64,000 bases of DNA, taken from Flammeovirgaceae bacterium UBA1842. Its GTDB lineage: Bacteria; Bacteroidota; Bacteroidia; Cytophagales; Cyclobacteriaceae. The notes under the pieces were generated by a model. That model made no database searches. It saw only the letters and a list, made by a program, of their open reading frames with translations, and had not been told where the DNA came from. The stretch spans positions 1 through 64,000 of the forward strand of contig DDIU01000016.1 in NCBI GenBank assembly GCA_002338655.1, read 5' to 3'. The position numbers and the translations under genes were made by a program. Shown one piece after another: positions 1-9,116 of the stretch. Position 1 is the first letter of the stretch. Each line of letters opens with the position of its first letter.

Positions 1-64
1 CACTGTTGTCCGGTAAACTTCTACAATGGTAAAGAATTGTTGAATTGAAATGAATCAGAGAGCT

Positions 65-1279
65 TTAAGTTTTAAAATTGATTTCGAAGCCCTCTATTTG
101 AAGTTGAGGATTGGCAGTCTGTGGTTTTAGAAGGTCAGGGTTATTAAGGAATTTAACTAAATCGATATAACTCATTAGGTGTATTCTTATAATGGATCGA
201 AGGTTAGAAAAAGCCCAACGCTTTTTTAGTTGAGCCTGAACTATTTTAATCAGAAGGTCTGCTATAAAAGCGCACCAAATCTGTATTTTGATGGCATTTT
301 CATTATCCCCTAAAAAATACTTGAGCGGGAAATTTTGCTTGACCCTTTTAAAGAGTACCTCAATTTGCCAACGCTCCTTGTAAAGGTTTGCGATTTGTTC
401 GGGTGGAAGTTCAAAGTTGTTGGTCAAAAATTGAAATGTCCGTCCTTTTTCTTGATCAAAAAAAGTGACTAGCCTTGATTTAAGTCTTATTTTTTTGGCA
501 TGGGTTCTTGTACCTAAGATAATGTGTTCATCTCTGAGAACCCCTTGCTGGACACTTTCATTTTTTAGCGATTTGTCATTAACCTGATCGTAATCGGCAC
601 TTTTGCGTTGTCTGGTTACAAAAAACACTCCCTCATTACTTAGACGCTGATATTGGGAATAGTCTATATAACCCTTATCAAAAACTATGAAGGAGCCTTT
701 TGAAAGATGAATTTGCTGAAGAAACGCCATGTCATTAGCTCTTGCTGAGGTAAAGTCTATTTTCACTGCTACATCTTCATGAGCACTCATGAGTGTATGT
801 ACCTTGATACCTCCCTTACGCTTACCATTTGCATTTTTCATGCCTGTTCCTTTGAGTATCTGCTGAAAAAGAGTGATTGTAGAAGAGTCTGCTATAAATA
901 GCTTAGACTTTTTACAGCTTCGGCTGTCCGGTAAAAGATGTCTGAAGTTAGAATGAAGTATGCGGTAAATATCACCAAATATTTCAGATGACCGTTTCTT
1001 GTTGGCATCACATAATGTGCTCCTAGCTGGAGATTTTTTAATACCCAGATGGATGAGTTTATGGTGACAGGCCTTCATACCACTAACAACTTCCCTGCTA
1101 CTGGTACATTTTTGCAGAGCACAATAGAGCATGGTGACCAAGTGGGTATAGGTATCAAAACTTTTATAGTAACGATCATGGCCCCCCGACTTAGTAAGTC
1201 CTTTAATAGTGCTTCGATCTACATATTTTAACAGTTGTGTTAAGATCGGCTGTCCGGTAAAAAAAGTACTTTTACTCAT
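65..1279 (-). CDS. IS4-family DDE transposase
   Basis: This 404-residue transposase would move the surrounding insertion sequence by cut-and-paste DDE chemistry. The RNase H-like core is intact. The first Asp is D131 in FIADSST, the second is D201 in VFDKGY, and the C-terminal Y300-x2-R303-x3-E307-x6-K314 spacing is exactly the IS4 signature. The N-terminal part resembles the DUF4372 DNA-binding region of IS4-type enzymes. No frameshift or stop interrupts it, so it may be active. The ATG start at 1279 lies 76 bp inside the right inverted repeat. A strong hairpin between the repeat and the start would block transcripts entering from the neighbouring gene. Confidence 0.93.
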   Translation of the reverse strand: MSKSTFFTGQPILTQLLKYVDRSTIKGLTKSGGHDRYYKSFDTYTHLVTMLYCALQKCTSSREVVSGMKACHHKLIHLGIKKSPARSTLCDANKKRSSEIFGDIYRILHSNFRHLLPDSRSCKKSKLFIADSSTITLFQQILKGTGMKNANGKRKGGIKVHTLMSAHEDVAVKIDFTSARANDMAFLQQIHLSKGSFIVFDKGYIDYSQYQRLSNEGVFFVTRQRKSADYDQVNDKSLKNESVQQGVLRDEHIILGTRTHAKKIRLKSRLVTFFDQEKGRTFQFLTNNFELPPEQIANLYKERWQIEVLFKRVKQNFPLKYFLGDNENAIKIQIWCAFIADLLIKIVQAQLKKRWAFSNLRSIIRIHLMSYIDLVKFLNNPDLLKPQTANPQLQIEGFEINFKT

Positions 1280-1320
1280 TGTTGATTCTTTATGTATGGA
1301 AACTCAAATTAATCAACAAA

Positions 1321-1350
1321 AAGGCTGGTCGCATGACCAGCCTTAAATTT
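1321..1350. terminator. Perfect 10-bp hairpin at the IS right end
   Basis: Arms aaggctggtc (1321-1330) and gaccagcctt (1335-1344) are perfectly complementary around a 4-base loop. A T-rich run follows in both directions, so the hairpin can act as a bidirectional intrinsic terminator. It lies between the right inverted repeat and the transposase start. There it would shield the transposase from external transcription, a known strategy of IS4/IS10-type elements. The role is inferred; the hairpin is seen directly. Confidence 0.7.
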
Positions 1351-1367
1351 TTCTCCGGACAACAGTG

Positions 1368-2100
1368 GATTGGACTTGGATTGACTAGTTGTCACTCAAA
1401 GACTATTAAACAAACTGAGATGGACAGCATATCAGTTTCTACATTATCACTGAAAAATAATCAGGTAATATCAGAGAATTGGGAAGATAGAACTATTAGA
1501 ATTTTCCCGCTTGACAGCATATTGGAGATTAATTTTTATACATATCGAACAGGGGATAATCAAATTGACACAAGTGGAGTGAATATTATTGATCGTAAGA
1601 ATAACAAATGGTTATTTGATTCAGAAGGACCTCAAATTGAGTCAAATTCGGATGTTAAAAAAATAAATGATTCCTATTTTGTAGTTTCGATTTATTATAA
1701 TTTGTTGACATCTAAAGATTCGGTTACCAAAAGAACTAGAATAGCAAAATATGACCTTAATTTAAATTTAAAGTCCAAAACTTACGAATTCAAAAAAGAT
1801 ACTCTTTTTTGGCCTACACCGCTACCATTTAATTCAATGGACACACAAAGTACAATATTAGACTACAAGAAAGAATTTGAATTAATGTCTTTGTCTGATA
1901 GTGTTAGGAATGCACAACCAAGAATACGGAAAATGTTTAAAATTCAAGAAAGATTACTTAGTGCATTTATAAGTGGCTGCGATTCTTGCGCAGTCTATTC
2001 AGAAAAATTATTTAATAAATATGACCATGCACTTTTTGCATCGGACTCTGATTACGCAGGCGAAATCAGCACAGTATTTAGCGTATTAATGAAGCGTTAG
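1368..2100 (+). pseudogene. Lipoprotein gene cut in its signal peptide by the IS
   Basis: The reading frame continues out of the IS into chromosomal sequence encoding IGLGLTSC, a good tail end of a lipoprotein signal peptide with lipobox LTSC. About 235 residues of mature protein follow. The charged start and most of the hydrophobic stretch are missing and should lie left of the IS. Within the IS the frame is open back to a TTG at 1279 and an ATG at 1333, so a fused product is possible, but its export signal would be poor. The mature part has repeated Ser/Asp-rich strands and a C-terminal CDSC pair. No family was recognised. Confidence 0.7.
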
Positions 2101-2167
2101 TAATACGCAAAACAAACTGTAAGTGTGTGAATATCTAGTCTGAATTTTTATAGCCCCTTGTTCTTAT

Positions 2168-3352
2168 TTAGTTAATAACCCCTGAGCCTATAAGTTCTGC
2201 TCCATCATACCAAACAGCAAACTGACCTGCGGCCACTGCTTTTTGAGGCTGCTCAAATATCATATACAGGCCATTAGGCCCTCTATACACAGTAGCTTTT
2301 TCCAAAGGTTGTCTATACCTTATCCGAACATCATAAGTTCGGCTTTCACCTATGTTCATAGCTAAATCAGTCCTCACCCAATGTATATCGGCATCTTCTA
2401 TAAAAAGGCCTTTTCTAAACAAACCGGGATGATTTTCACCTTGTCCTGTGTATATTATATTGTTAGTGGTGTCTGTTTCTATAATAAATAACGGTTCGGG
2501 GGTTCCTCCGATGTTTAGTCCTTTTCGCTGACCTATAGTGAAGTAGTGCGCACCAGAGTGCTCGCCCACTACCTTTCCATCTTCTTCGGAATAGCTTAAT
2601 GTTTTTGTTAATTCTTCCAATTCCATATCATCACTATTGGCAATAACGGGGTTAAGGTATTTAGGAGAGGATGCAGGCACTTCTATAACAATGCCTTTTT
2701 TTGGCTCTAGTTTTTGCTGCAAAAACTCAGGTAGCCTTACTTTTCCTATAAAACAAAGCCCCTGACTGTCTTTTTTGTCGGCAGTGACCAACCCAATTTC
2801 CTTCGCTATTTTCCTTACTTCGGGCTTAGTAAGCTCACCTATCGGAAACAATGCCTTAGCAAGTTGATCTTGTGTAAGTTGACATAGAAAATAACTTTGG
2901 TCTTTATTATCATCCTTACCCGCCAAAAGTTTATAGGTACTAACGCCATTAATACTCACCTCACCTTTTCGGCAGTAATGGCCTGTAGCAATATAATCGG
3001 CTTTTAGTTTGAGCGCAGCTTTCAGGAATATGTCAAATTTAATTTCCCTATTACAAAGCACATCTGGATTTGGTGTCCTACCTTTTTGATATTCATCAAA
3101 CATGTAATCGACAATCCTTTCCTTATATTCCTTACTTAAATCAATGGCTTGGAATGGGATGCCTAAATTTTGAGCAACTATCATAGCATCGTTCGAATCC
3201 TCCAACCAGGGACACTCGTTGCTGATAGTAACAGTATCATCATGCCAATTTTTCATGAACATACCAATCACATCATAGCCCTGCTCTTTAAGCAAATAAG
3301 CCGCTACACTGGAATCTACCCCACCAGACATACCTACAACTACTCTTTTCAT
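2168..3352 (-). CDS. mnmA: tRNA-specific 2-thiouridylase MnmA
   Basis: This 394-residue enzyme adds sulfur to U34 of the Lys, Glu and Gln tRNAs using ATP and a sulfur relay. The N-terminus carries the PP-loop GMSGGVDSS that binds ATP. The catalytic cysteines appear in [12 protein letters not shown] and in GLCFIGKV, with the tRNA-binding and beta-barrel domains following. I chose the ATG at 3352 because it puts the PP-loop at the usual distance from the N-terminus. The frame is open a further 13 codons upstream, but those residues do not resemble the family. It is monocistronic and diverges from the PIN gene. Confidence 0.95.
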   Translation of the reverse strand: MKRVVVGMSGGVDSSVAAYLLKEQGYDVIGMFMKNWHDDTVTISNECPWLEDSNDAMIVAQNLGIPFQAIDLSKEYKERIVDYMFDEYQKGRTPNPDVLCNREIKFDIFLKAALKLKADYIATGHYCRKGEVSINGVSTYKLLAGKDDNKDQSYFLCQLTQDQLAKALFPIGELTKPEVRKIAKEIGLVTADKKDSQGLCFIGKVRLPEFLQQKLEPKKGIVIEVPASSPKYLNPVIANSDDMELEELTKTLSYSEEDGKVVGEHSGAHYFTIGQRKGLNIGGTPEPLFIIETDTTNNIIYTGQGENHPGLFRKGLFIEDADIHWVRTDLAMNIGESRTYDVRIRYRQPLEKATVYRGPNGLYMIFEQPQKAVAAGQFAVWYDGAELIGSGVIN

Positions 3353-3538
3353 TAATGCAAAGTTAAAACAAAAAAGACATAAGTTATTCAAGGATTTTCG
3401 TCTCGAAATAGTTCGTGTTTGTCAATAATTTGTCTGGCTATAAAAAATAAGTCAATAAATCCACCTGAAAATTTTAGAATACAAGACAAAAATAAAAAGT
3501 AGAAAAAAGCTAAAGGATGAATATTGTCAATCTAAAAA

Positions 3539-3955
3539 ATGAAGGTATTTCTTGATGCTAACATCCTTGTTTCGGTTTTAAATAAGGAGTACCCCTTGTT
3601 TACACACTCCTCCAGAATTTTAAGTCTTATAGAAAATGTTGATTTTACAGTTTACACATCACCTCTTTGTTTGGCTATAGCTTATTATTTTTCAGAAAAG
3701 AAAAGTGGTAGAACGTTAGCCAATAAAAAGATGGCTTTGCTTTGCGAGAAAATAAAAATAACAACAGTAGATCAAAAGTGCGCTTTAAACACCATTGGTG
3801 ATAAATCCATCCATGATTTTGAAGATGGATTAGAATATTTTTCTGCTATAGCCGCTGAATGCGATTGTATTATTTCTGAGGATCGCGATGATTTTTACTT
3901 TTCGAAAATTGAAATTTTAAGTTCAAAATCATTTCTGGGAAAGCATGTATTTTGA
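3539..3955 (+). CDS. Orphan PIN-domain protein
   Basis: This 138-residue protein has a PIN ribonuclease fold: LDANIL with D6 near the start, acidic residues D93/E95/D96 in the middle, and a terminal ISEDRDDF (E114, D115, D117). PIN proteins of this kind are usually VapC-type RNase toxins. Where VapC has a conserved Glu near residue 45, this protein has SPLCLAIAYYF. That matches a PIN subfamily common in Bacteroidota, which carries ANIYYIL there. The gene has no visible antitoxin: only an 8-codon frame (3517-3542) overlaps its start. It may be a solitary toxin, a domesticated nuclease or a relic. Confidence 0.75.
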   Translation: MKVFLDANILVSVLNKEYPLFTHSSRILSLIENVDFTVYTSPLCLAIAYYFSEKKSGRTLANKKMALLCEKIKITTVDQKCALNTIGDKSIHDFEDGLEYFSAIAAECDCIISEDRDDFYFSKIEILSSKSFLGKHVF

Positions 3956-4034
3956 TAAACGAGAACATTTCATGTTTTCACAACTTTTAACTCAGTAATT
4001 GCACTCTTAATTACAAATCAATTAATTTCGGCCG

Positions 4035-5294
4035 ATGATTAGAAAATTGAAGCCAATTCTGTTTTTGATATTAATATTATCTGCATTGTATGGATGTGAT
4101 GGGGAAACGGATGCTGAATATTATAATGCAATGGTCGATCCGCCATTGAAATTAATTCGATCACCCTACCTTCAAAATAACATTGCTGACAGCGTGACGA
4201 TAGCCTGGAAAACAACCAAAACTGCAAAGAGTTGCTATATTGAGTTTGGTACTGGTTCATCTGACATGGTTCGTAAAGTAGGTATAGTGGAACCACAACG
4301 GATTAACACCATGAATTATGTTACTTTACATGGATTAGAACCATTTGAAAAATATTATTATAAAGTCTACACAAACGAAACACTGCTCGCTGAAGGAGAG
4401 GAGTATTATTTTTATTCCGCACAGAGTGTTTGCGATCAATTTTCATTTATAGCTGTTGCGGATGTGGGTCAACCCCCAAGTTGGCATGGGCATTTTGACG
4501 AAACAATGGATCAGATTTCTAAAATGAAGGTGAAGCCGGATTTAGGATTGGTATTAGGCGATATTGTTTATCCAGACGGAGAGAGTGAAAAGGCGGATGA
4601 CTATTTTTTTAAAAAGGCAGCCCCCTTAATGCGCAATACTCCAGTTTTTGCAATACTGGGCAACCATGACCATAAAAGCCCTGTAGATGTAAATTTTAAA
4701 CAAGAATGGATTTTACCTAATAATGAACACTATTATAGTTTTGATTACGGTACGGCCCATTTCATTGGGCTCGATTCAGGAGATGATTCTGGTTTATATG
4801 ATAAGGATAATCAGTTGGATTGGTTAGAAAATGACTTAAAAGAGGCACAAGGTAAGTATGATTGGACAGTGGTGTTCCTGCATCATCATGGTAGGACTTG
4901 CTCCTATAAAATTCAGGAAAGTGATGTCATTGGCATGTACCCTTTATTTGTAAAATACGGTATCGATCTCGTTCTTAATGGTCATATTCATACTTATGAA
5001 AGATTGAAACCGTTGGACAGTTTGGGTAATGTACTACCTGCTTTTAGTGAAACAGAATTTGTTTATCCAGATATTAAGGATGGGTTTATTTCAGTTACTG
5101 CGGGTACTTCTGGGAGGCCGTCAAGTTGGGAACCTAATGGTGAGGGGTATTGTAAAGAAGGTATTGTCACAAGGGCTATTCATGAATTGGCATTTGCAAG
5201 GGTGGAAATAGATAAACAGAAGTTATTTTTTGAGCTTATATCTTCAGAAAATGGTGATGTTTTAGACCACTTCACAATTGATAAGGGCTTATAG
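4035..5294 (+). CDS. Purple-acid-phosphatase-like metallophosphoesterase lipoprotein
   Basis: The 419-residue product starts with a lipoprotein signal (lipobox ALYGC), so it is probably anchored in the envelope. A fibronectin-III-like domain at about residues 35-125 is followed by a calcineurin-like phosphoesterase domain. Metal-binding motifs are VADVG, LGDIVYPDG, GNHDH, LHHHG and NGHIHTYER, the set and order typical of purple acid phosphatases. The likely reaction is hydrolysis of phosphate esters outside the cytoplasm, though the substrate cannot be read from sequence. It converges on the next gene with a 6-bp overlap, so both may share transcription-end signals. Confidence 0.88.
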   Translation: MIRKLKPILFLILILSALYGCDGETDAEYYNAMVDPPLKLIRSPYLQNNIADSVTIAWKTTKTAKSCYIEFGTGSSDMVRKVGIVEPQRINTMNYVTLHGLEPFEKYYYKVYTNETLLAEGEEYYFYSAQSVCDQFSFIAVADVGQPPSWHGHFDETMDQISKMKVKPDLGLVLGDIVYPDGESEKADDYFFKKAAPLMRNTPVFAILGNHDHKSPVDVNFKQEWILPNNEHYYSFDYGTAHFIGLDSGDDSGLYDKDNQLDWLENDLKEAQGKYDWTVVFLHHHGRTCSYKIQESDVIGMYPLFVKYGIDLVLNGHIHTYERLKPLDSLGNVLPAFSETEFVYPDIKDGFISVTAGTSGRPSSWEPNGEGYCKEGIVTRAIHELAFARVEIDKQKLFFELISSENGDVLDHFTIDKGL

Positions 5295-7127
5295 TTTGCT
5301 TAAGTCATTATAGACCATTTGCATACACGCTTTTCCTTCTTCCATCTCTTTAGTGGAACACACACCATCTTTGGTCATATATTGATTTGACACATTATCA
5401 TATTTCAAAAGAGAAGAGTCATTGACAAAACCAAAACCATTGTTATAGCTAAAAAAAGCAAAAGAACGGGCATTTTCTGCCAGCAAGTCACGGCTGAATT
5501 TAAAGGCATCACCCTTTAAACCTAGTTGCCCCATTAATGTTTTGGCAATATCATTCTGGGAACCAAATGTATTGATTACCGTATCTTTTTTGGCCAAGGC
5601 ACCACCAAACCAAACCATTGGAATTTTGAAGCTTTCATCGGCCCTATTATATACGTTTGAAGGAAGCATATTGCCATGATCGGCCGTAATGATTACCAAA
5701 GTGTTTTTCCACCAATCCTTTTTTTGAGCCGACTTGATAAAATCACCCAATGATTTGTCAGTATAATAGGCGGAATTCATAAACCTACTTTCCTCATCTT
5801 CACCTTTAATCACAGTCTCCATTGGCACATCAAATGGATGATGACTGCTTAATGTCAGGCACAAGCTAAAAAATGGTTTAGGCATGGTCTCAATATCTGA
5901 AAGTAGTTTCTGAAACACATAATGATCGTCAATCCCCCATTTTCCAACTGGAATAGAAGAGTCAAAATCTCCCTTGCTTGTAATTTTACTAAACTCCGCA
6001 TTACTGAAATAGGAATTGAAATTGGCATAAGAAAGATCATAGCCTGAAATAACCCCACTACTATAACCTACTTTATTTAGCTCTTTACTTATAAAATCCA
6101 TGTGTTGGGTTTTATTGGGAAACTTAATAATCGAGGTGGTCGGGTGCTGGGGATAGGCACTTGAAATAGATACCAAACCACGTTCGGTTCTGTCACCATT
6201 GGCGTAGAAATTTGTGAATAATACCCCTTCTTTGATGAACTTCTCAATATTTGGAGCGACCCCTTTTTTGCCCCCTAACGATTCAATGAATTTTGCAGTA
6301 TAATTTTCTAAGGCGATTATAATCACGTTGGGCCTATCTGTATTTAATAGTTTTACCGTTTTGCCAGTATCATTATTGAACAACTCGTTCCAAAGCTGAG
6401 TGGTTTTGTTTTGGTCAAACAGGTCATTTGGGGTGCTTAGTTTATTTAAACTTGTGAGTGACTTCCCAATATTCCAGATCAGGTTTAAAGCGGCATGGTT
6501 GGCAAACACGTTGGTTTTATGAAAGTAGACAAAACCGGAATTGAGTGGTGTCATACCCAATGTGCCTCGAATGGGCAAAATCATTGATGCAGTCAATAAC
6601 AACAATACAGGAGCCCAAAGCCATTTAATTTTTTCTAATCGTTCAATTTGAGGGATAATGGTCTTTTTAAATGCCCACCAACTCAGGATAATAAGGGCTA
6701 TCCAAATCACAAGCTGCCTTACAATGATCCAATTGTTGCCCAATGCAGTAGCTCCAGCAGCATTGGTGGTTACATACAATATAGGTGTGGCGTCCAGTCT
6801 AAACCCCCATATACGGTAAAGTTCCATGTCAATTACAACTAGCAGGGCAGTGACTATTATAAGAAACAGCGTGAGTATATTAAGTGATATTTTTAAAGCC
6901 TTGTTGTTTTGTAGTGCAGCTATTATCATCAGACCAACCACCAGCATAAAATAGCCGGCCATTGCCAGATCCATTCTAAAGCCATAAAGGAAAATTTTTG
7001 CAACATCTAGTGCGGGCAATTCGGCCGTTTTATCGTAATGATAAATGAGGAAGAGGATTTTATAGACAATGAAAATCACCACCCAATAGAGCATATAACT
7101 AAAAAATAATTTTATTCTGCCTTTCAT
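5289..7127 (-). CDS. LtaS-family membrane sulfatase/phosphoglycerol transferase-like protein
   Basis: The 612-residue protein has about five membrane segments within residues 1-190, then an extracytoplasmic alkaline-phosphatase-superfamily domain. Visible motifs are NVIIIALEN (metal-binding Glu), NGDRTERG with the probable catalytic Thr, and TADHGN near the C-terminus. This layout matches lipoteichoic-acid-synthase-like proteins. In Gram-negative relatives such enzymes transfer phosphoglycerol or phosphoethanolamine to glycans or lipids. Bacteroidota lack lipoteichoic acid, so the acceptor here is unknown. It is monocistronic and convergent with the phosphatase gene. Confidence 0.88.
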   Translation of the reverse strand: MKGRIKLFFSYMLYWVVIFIVYKILFLIYHYDKTAELPALDVAKIFLYGFRMDLAMAGYFMLVVGLMIIAALQNNKALKISLNILTLFLIIVTALLVVIDMELYRIWGFRLDATPILYVTTNAAGATALGNNWIIVRQLVIWIALIILSWWAFKKTIIPQIERLEKIKWLWAPVLLLLTASMILPIRGTLGMTPLNSGFVYFHKTNVFANHAALNLIWNIGKSLTSLNKLSTPNDLFDQNKTTQLWNELFNNDTGKTVKLLNTDRPNVIIIALENYTAKFIESLGGKKGVAPNIEKFIKEGVLFTNFYANGDRTERGLVSISSAYPQHPTTSIIKFPNKTQHMDFISKELNKVGYSSGVISGYDLSYANFNSYFSNAEFSKITSKGDFDSSIPVGKWGIDDHYVFQKLLSDIETMPKPFFSLCLTLSSHHPFDVPMETVIKGEDEESRFMNSAYYTDKSLGDFIKSAQKKDWWKNTLVIITADHGNMLPSNVYNRADESFKIPMVWFGGALAKKDTVINTFGSQNDIAKTLMGQLGLKGDAFKFSRDLLAENARSFAFFSYNNGFGFVNDSSLLKYDNVSNQYMTKDGVCSTKEMEEGKACMQMVYNDLSKL

Positions 7128-7232
7128 AGGTATAGATTGTTGACTGTAAATAAATGCCTTAATTTGGCCGCTAAATTCTTAAATAAATAAAAAGTAACCT
7201 AATTTGTAGGGTTTCTTAACATTCATTCACTT

Positions 7233-8408
7233 ATGGCTCAATCTATTTTTTCAAATCTGAAAGTTTTGGAACTCGCTTCTGTTTTGGCAGGTCCTAGTGT
7301 AGGTCAGTTTTTTGCAGAACTAGGGGCCGAAGTCATAAAAGTGGAAAACCCAAAACAAAATGGTGATGTAACAAGATCATGGAAAATAAGGGGCGAGGAA
7401 GATGGCGCAAATTCAGCCTATTTCAGTTGTGTAAACTGGGGCAAGAAGTCCCTTACTTTGGACATAAGTAAGGACGAGGGACTTAAGGTTTTATACAAAT
7501 TAGTGAGCTGGGCGGATGTGGTAATCAGCAGTTATAAGCCTGGAGATGATAAAAAGTTGAAAGTCGATTATCAATCGCTTAGAAAGATCAATGACAAATT
7601 AATCTATGGACAGATTTCCGGCTATGGGAGTGATAATGACAAAGTTGGCTATGATGCTATTGTACAGGCCGAAGCGGGATATATGTCTATTAATGGCGAA
7701 AAAGGATCGATGCCTTTAAAAATGCCAGTGGCTTTGATGGATCTATTGGCAGGTCATCAACTTAAAGAGGCGATATTATTGGCCTATATTAAACTGTTGC
7801 AGTCTGGTGAGGGGAGTTTGGTAGAAGTCTCACTTATTGATTCAGCCCTAGCTTCATTGGCCAATCAAGCCACCAATTTCCTGATAGCCAACCATGAACC
7901 ACAAAAGCAAGGCTCCTCACATCCCAATATTGCTCCTTATGGAGAGGTGTATGAGACTAAGGACAACAAGCTTATCATTTTAGCCGTGGGCAACAATCAG
8001 CAATTTCAAACTTTATGCAAAATTTTGAATATACCATTTAGTGCTGAATATGAATCGAACTCAAAGCGTGTTGAAAATAGGGCAAAACTGATGAGAATAC
8101 TCCAACATGCTATAAAACCGTTCGGATCATCAGAATTAATGCAACTTTTCAATATCCACAAAGTACCGGCCGGAATTGTGAATTCCGTTTCTGAAGCAAT
8201 ACATACATATGGTGCAAAGTTTGGATTATATGATCAAAGGCAGTTGAAAGGCATACAAACCTTTGTTGCTAAGGGCATAGATCGCCCAAAATCAACCCAC
8301 TTTCTCCCACCACCAAATCTAGGTGAGCATTCAAAACACATTTTATCTACTATTCTAGGTCTCAATGAATCTGAAATCGATGAATTGATCAATTTGAAGA
8401 TAGTTTAG
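7233..8408 (+). CDS. CaiB/BaiF family (family III) CoA transferase
   Basis: The 391-residue protein matches family III CoA transferases: an N-terminal LELASVLAGPSVGQFFAELGAEVIKVE-type nucleotide/CoA-binding region, and LMDLLAGHQ near residue 170 containing the catalytic Asp that forms the acyl anhydride. The C-terminal half has the expected HPNIAPYGEVY and VPAGIVNSVSEA segments. Members move CoA between organic acids such as formate/oxalate, carnitine, succinate or bile acids. The exact acid pair cannot be inferred, and no partner decarboxylase, dehydrogenase or racemase is adjacent. It lies alone upstream of the dcw operon. Confidence 0.9.
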   Translation: MAQSIFSNLKVLELASVLAGPSVGQFFAELGAEVIKVENPKQNGDVTRSWKIRGEEDGANSAYFSCVNWGKKSLTLDISKDEGLKVLYKLVSWADVVISSYKPGDDKKLKVDYQSLRKINDKLIYGQISGYGSDNDKVGYDAIVQAEAGYMSINGEKGSMPLKMPVALMDLLAGHQLKEAILLAYIKLLQSGEGSLVEVSLIDSALASLANQATNFLIANHEPQKQGSSHPNIAPYGEVYETKDNKLIILAVGNNQQFQTLCKILNIPFSAEYESNSKRVENRAKLMRILQHAIKPFGSSELMQLFNIHKVPAGIVNSVSEAIHTYGAKFGLYDQRQLKGIQTFVAKGIDRPKSTHFLPPPNLGEHSKHILSTILGLNESEIDELINLKIV

Positions 8409-8530
8409 GCCAGATTCTTATAATACCTATAATACCCTCTTTTTTAGGTTTTTTATATAGATTTTCTCATGAATTTCCCCAAAGTGCCATGAATTGGCTT
8501 TTTGACCACTATTGAACAATAAAATATTAA

Positions 8531-8560
8531 AAAGTGGAGTAAAGTGGTAGAAAGTGGTTG
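8531..8560 (+). promoter_or_regulatory. MraZ operator: three 10-bp direct repeats
   Basis: Three consecutive units aaagtggagt, aaagtggtag and aaagtggttg share the core AAAGTGG with exactly one helical turn between them. MraZ proteins of other phyla bind closely spaced TGG-containing direct repeats in front of mraZ and control the dcw operon. Position, spacing and core fit that mode. The third unit overlaps the probable -33 element. Confidence 0.8.
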
Positions 8561-8587
8561 AAAATGTCAGATTTTATTCTAAATTTG
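8558..8587 (+). promoter_or_regulatory. Bacteroidota-type promoter of the dcw operon
   Basis: TTG at 8558-8560 and TAAATTTG at 8580-8587 match the -33 TTG and -7 TAnnTTTG consensus with a 19-base spacer. The mraZ ATG lies 29 bases beyond the -7 box. The MraZ repeats abut and overlap the -33 element, which would allow repression by direct occlusion. Confidence 0.75.
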
Positions 8588-8616
8588 GTTATTAGAATAA
8601 TAGAATAAACACAACA

Positions 8617-9060
8617 ATGGCTTTTTTCACTAGTGAATATGAGTGTAAGATCGATGCCAAGGGCAGGTTGGTATTGCCGGCAAAGATCAAAGCTAATTTA
8701 CCAGAATCGTCTGGTAATGAGATAGTTGTGCGTAGAGGTTTTGAGCCTTGCCTTATTATTTACCCAATGATTGAGTATAAAAAGATATACTCAAAAATTG
8801 CAGGTCTGAGTGAATTCAATGAAGAGTATAGAAAATTACAGCGAAACTTCTTTAGGGGTAGTTCTGTGGTTGAAATTGATAATTCTGGCAGAATACTCAT
8901 TCCTAAACTAATGCTTGGCTATGCCCAGTTGGAGAAAGATGCAGTGGTAGTAGGAATGGGAAATAAGATTGAAATATGGAGTCCAGCTCTGTTTGAGCAG
9001 CATTTGATCAGTGATCCAGCCGAATTTTCGAAGCTCGCACAAAAATACCTGGATGAATGA
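8617..9060 (+). CDS. mraZ: Transcriptional regulator MraZ
   Basis: This 147-residue protein has two SpoVT-AbrB-like halves. The first contains YECKIDAKGRLVLPAKI (residues ~8-24) and the second VEIDNSGRILIPKLM (~85-100), both carrying the DxxGRhxxP DNA-binding signature. MraZ forms a ring that binds repeats in front of its own operon and restrains expression of the division and wall genes. It is the first gene of the dcw operon, and three matching boxes lie directly upstream. The next gene begins 56 bases downstream. Confidence 0.96.
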   Translation: MAFFTSEYECKIDAKGRLVLPAKIKANLPESSGNEIVVRRGFEPCLIIYPMIEYKKIYSKIAGLSEFNEEYRKLQRNFFRGSSVVEIDNSGRILIPKLMLGYAQLEKDAVVVGMGNKIEIWSPALFEQHLISDPAEFSKLAQKYLDE

Positions 9061-9116
9061 AAAGGTTCAAGAAGAATGGCTTACTAAGCAAACTTGAATC
9101 TTAAGACTTGAAACTT

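Larger units (their letters stand above)
1..1367 (-). mobile_element. IS4-family insertion sequence (complete, 1367 bp as seen)
   Basis: The ends are perfect 13-bp terminal inverted repeats: cactgttgtccgg at 1-13 and its complement at 1355-1367. One transposase gene fills nearly the whole element and reads inward from the right end. The right end cuts a lipoprotein gene, so this is a real insertion junction. A target duplication cannot be tested because nothing is visible left of base 1. The element may be a contig boundary, since the window begins exactly at the inverted repeat. Confidence 0.88.

Noticed and set aside
1279..2100. Intact 273-residue gene starting at TTG 1279
   Set aside because: The first part is IS sequence, and the chromosomal part begins in the middle of a lipoprotein signal peptide, so this is a junction artefact rather than a native gene.
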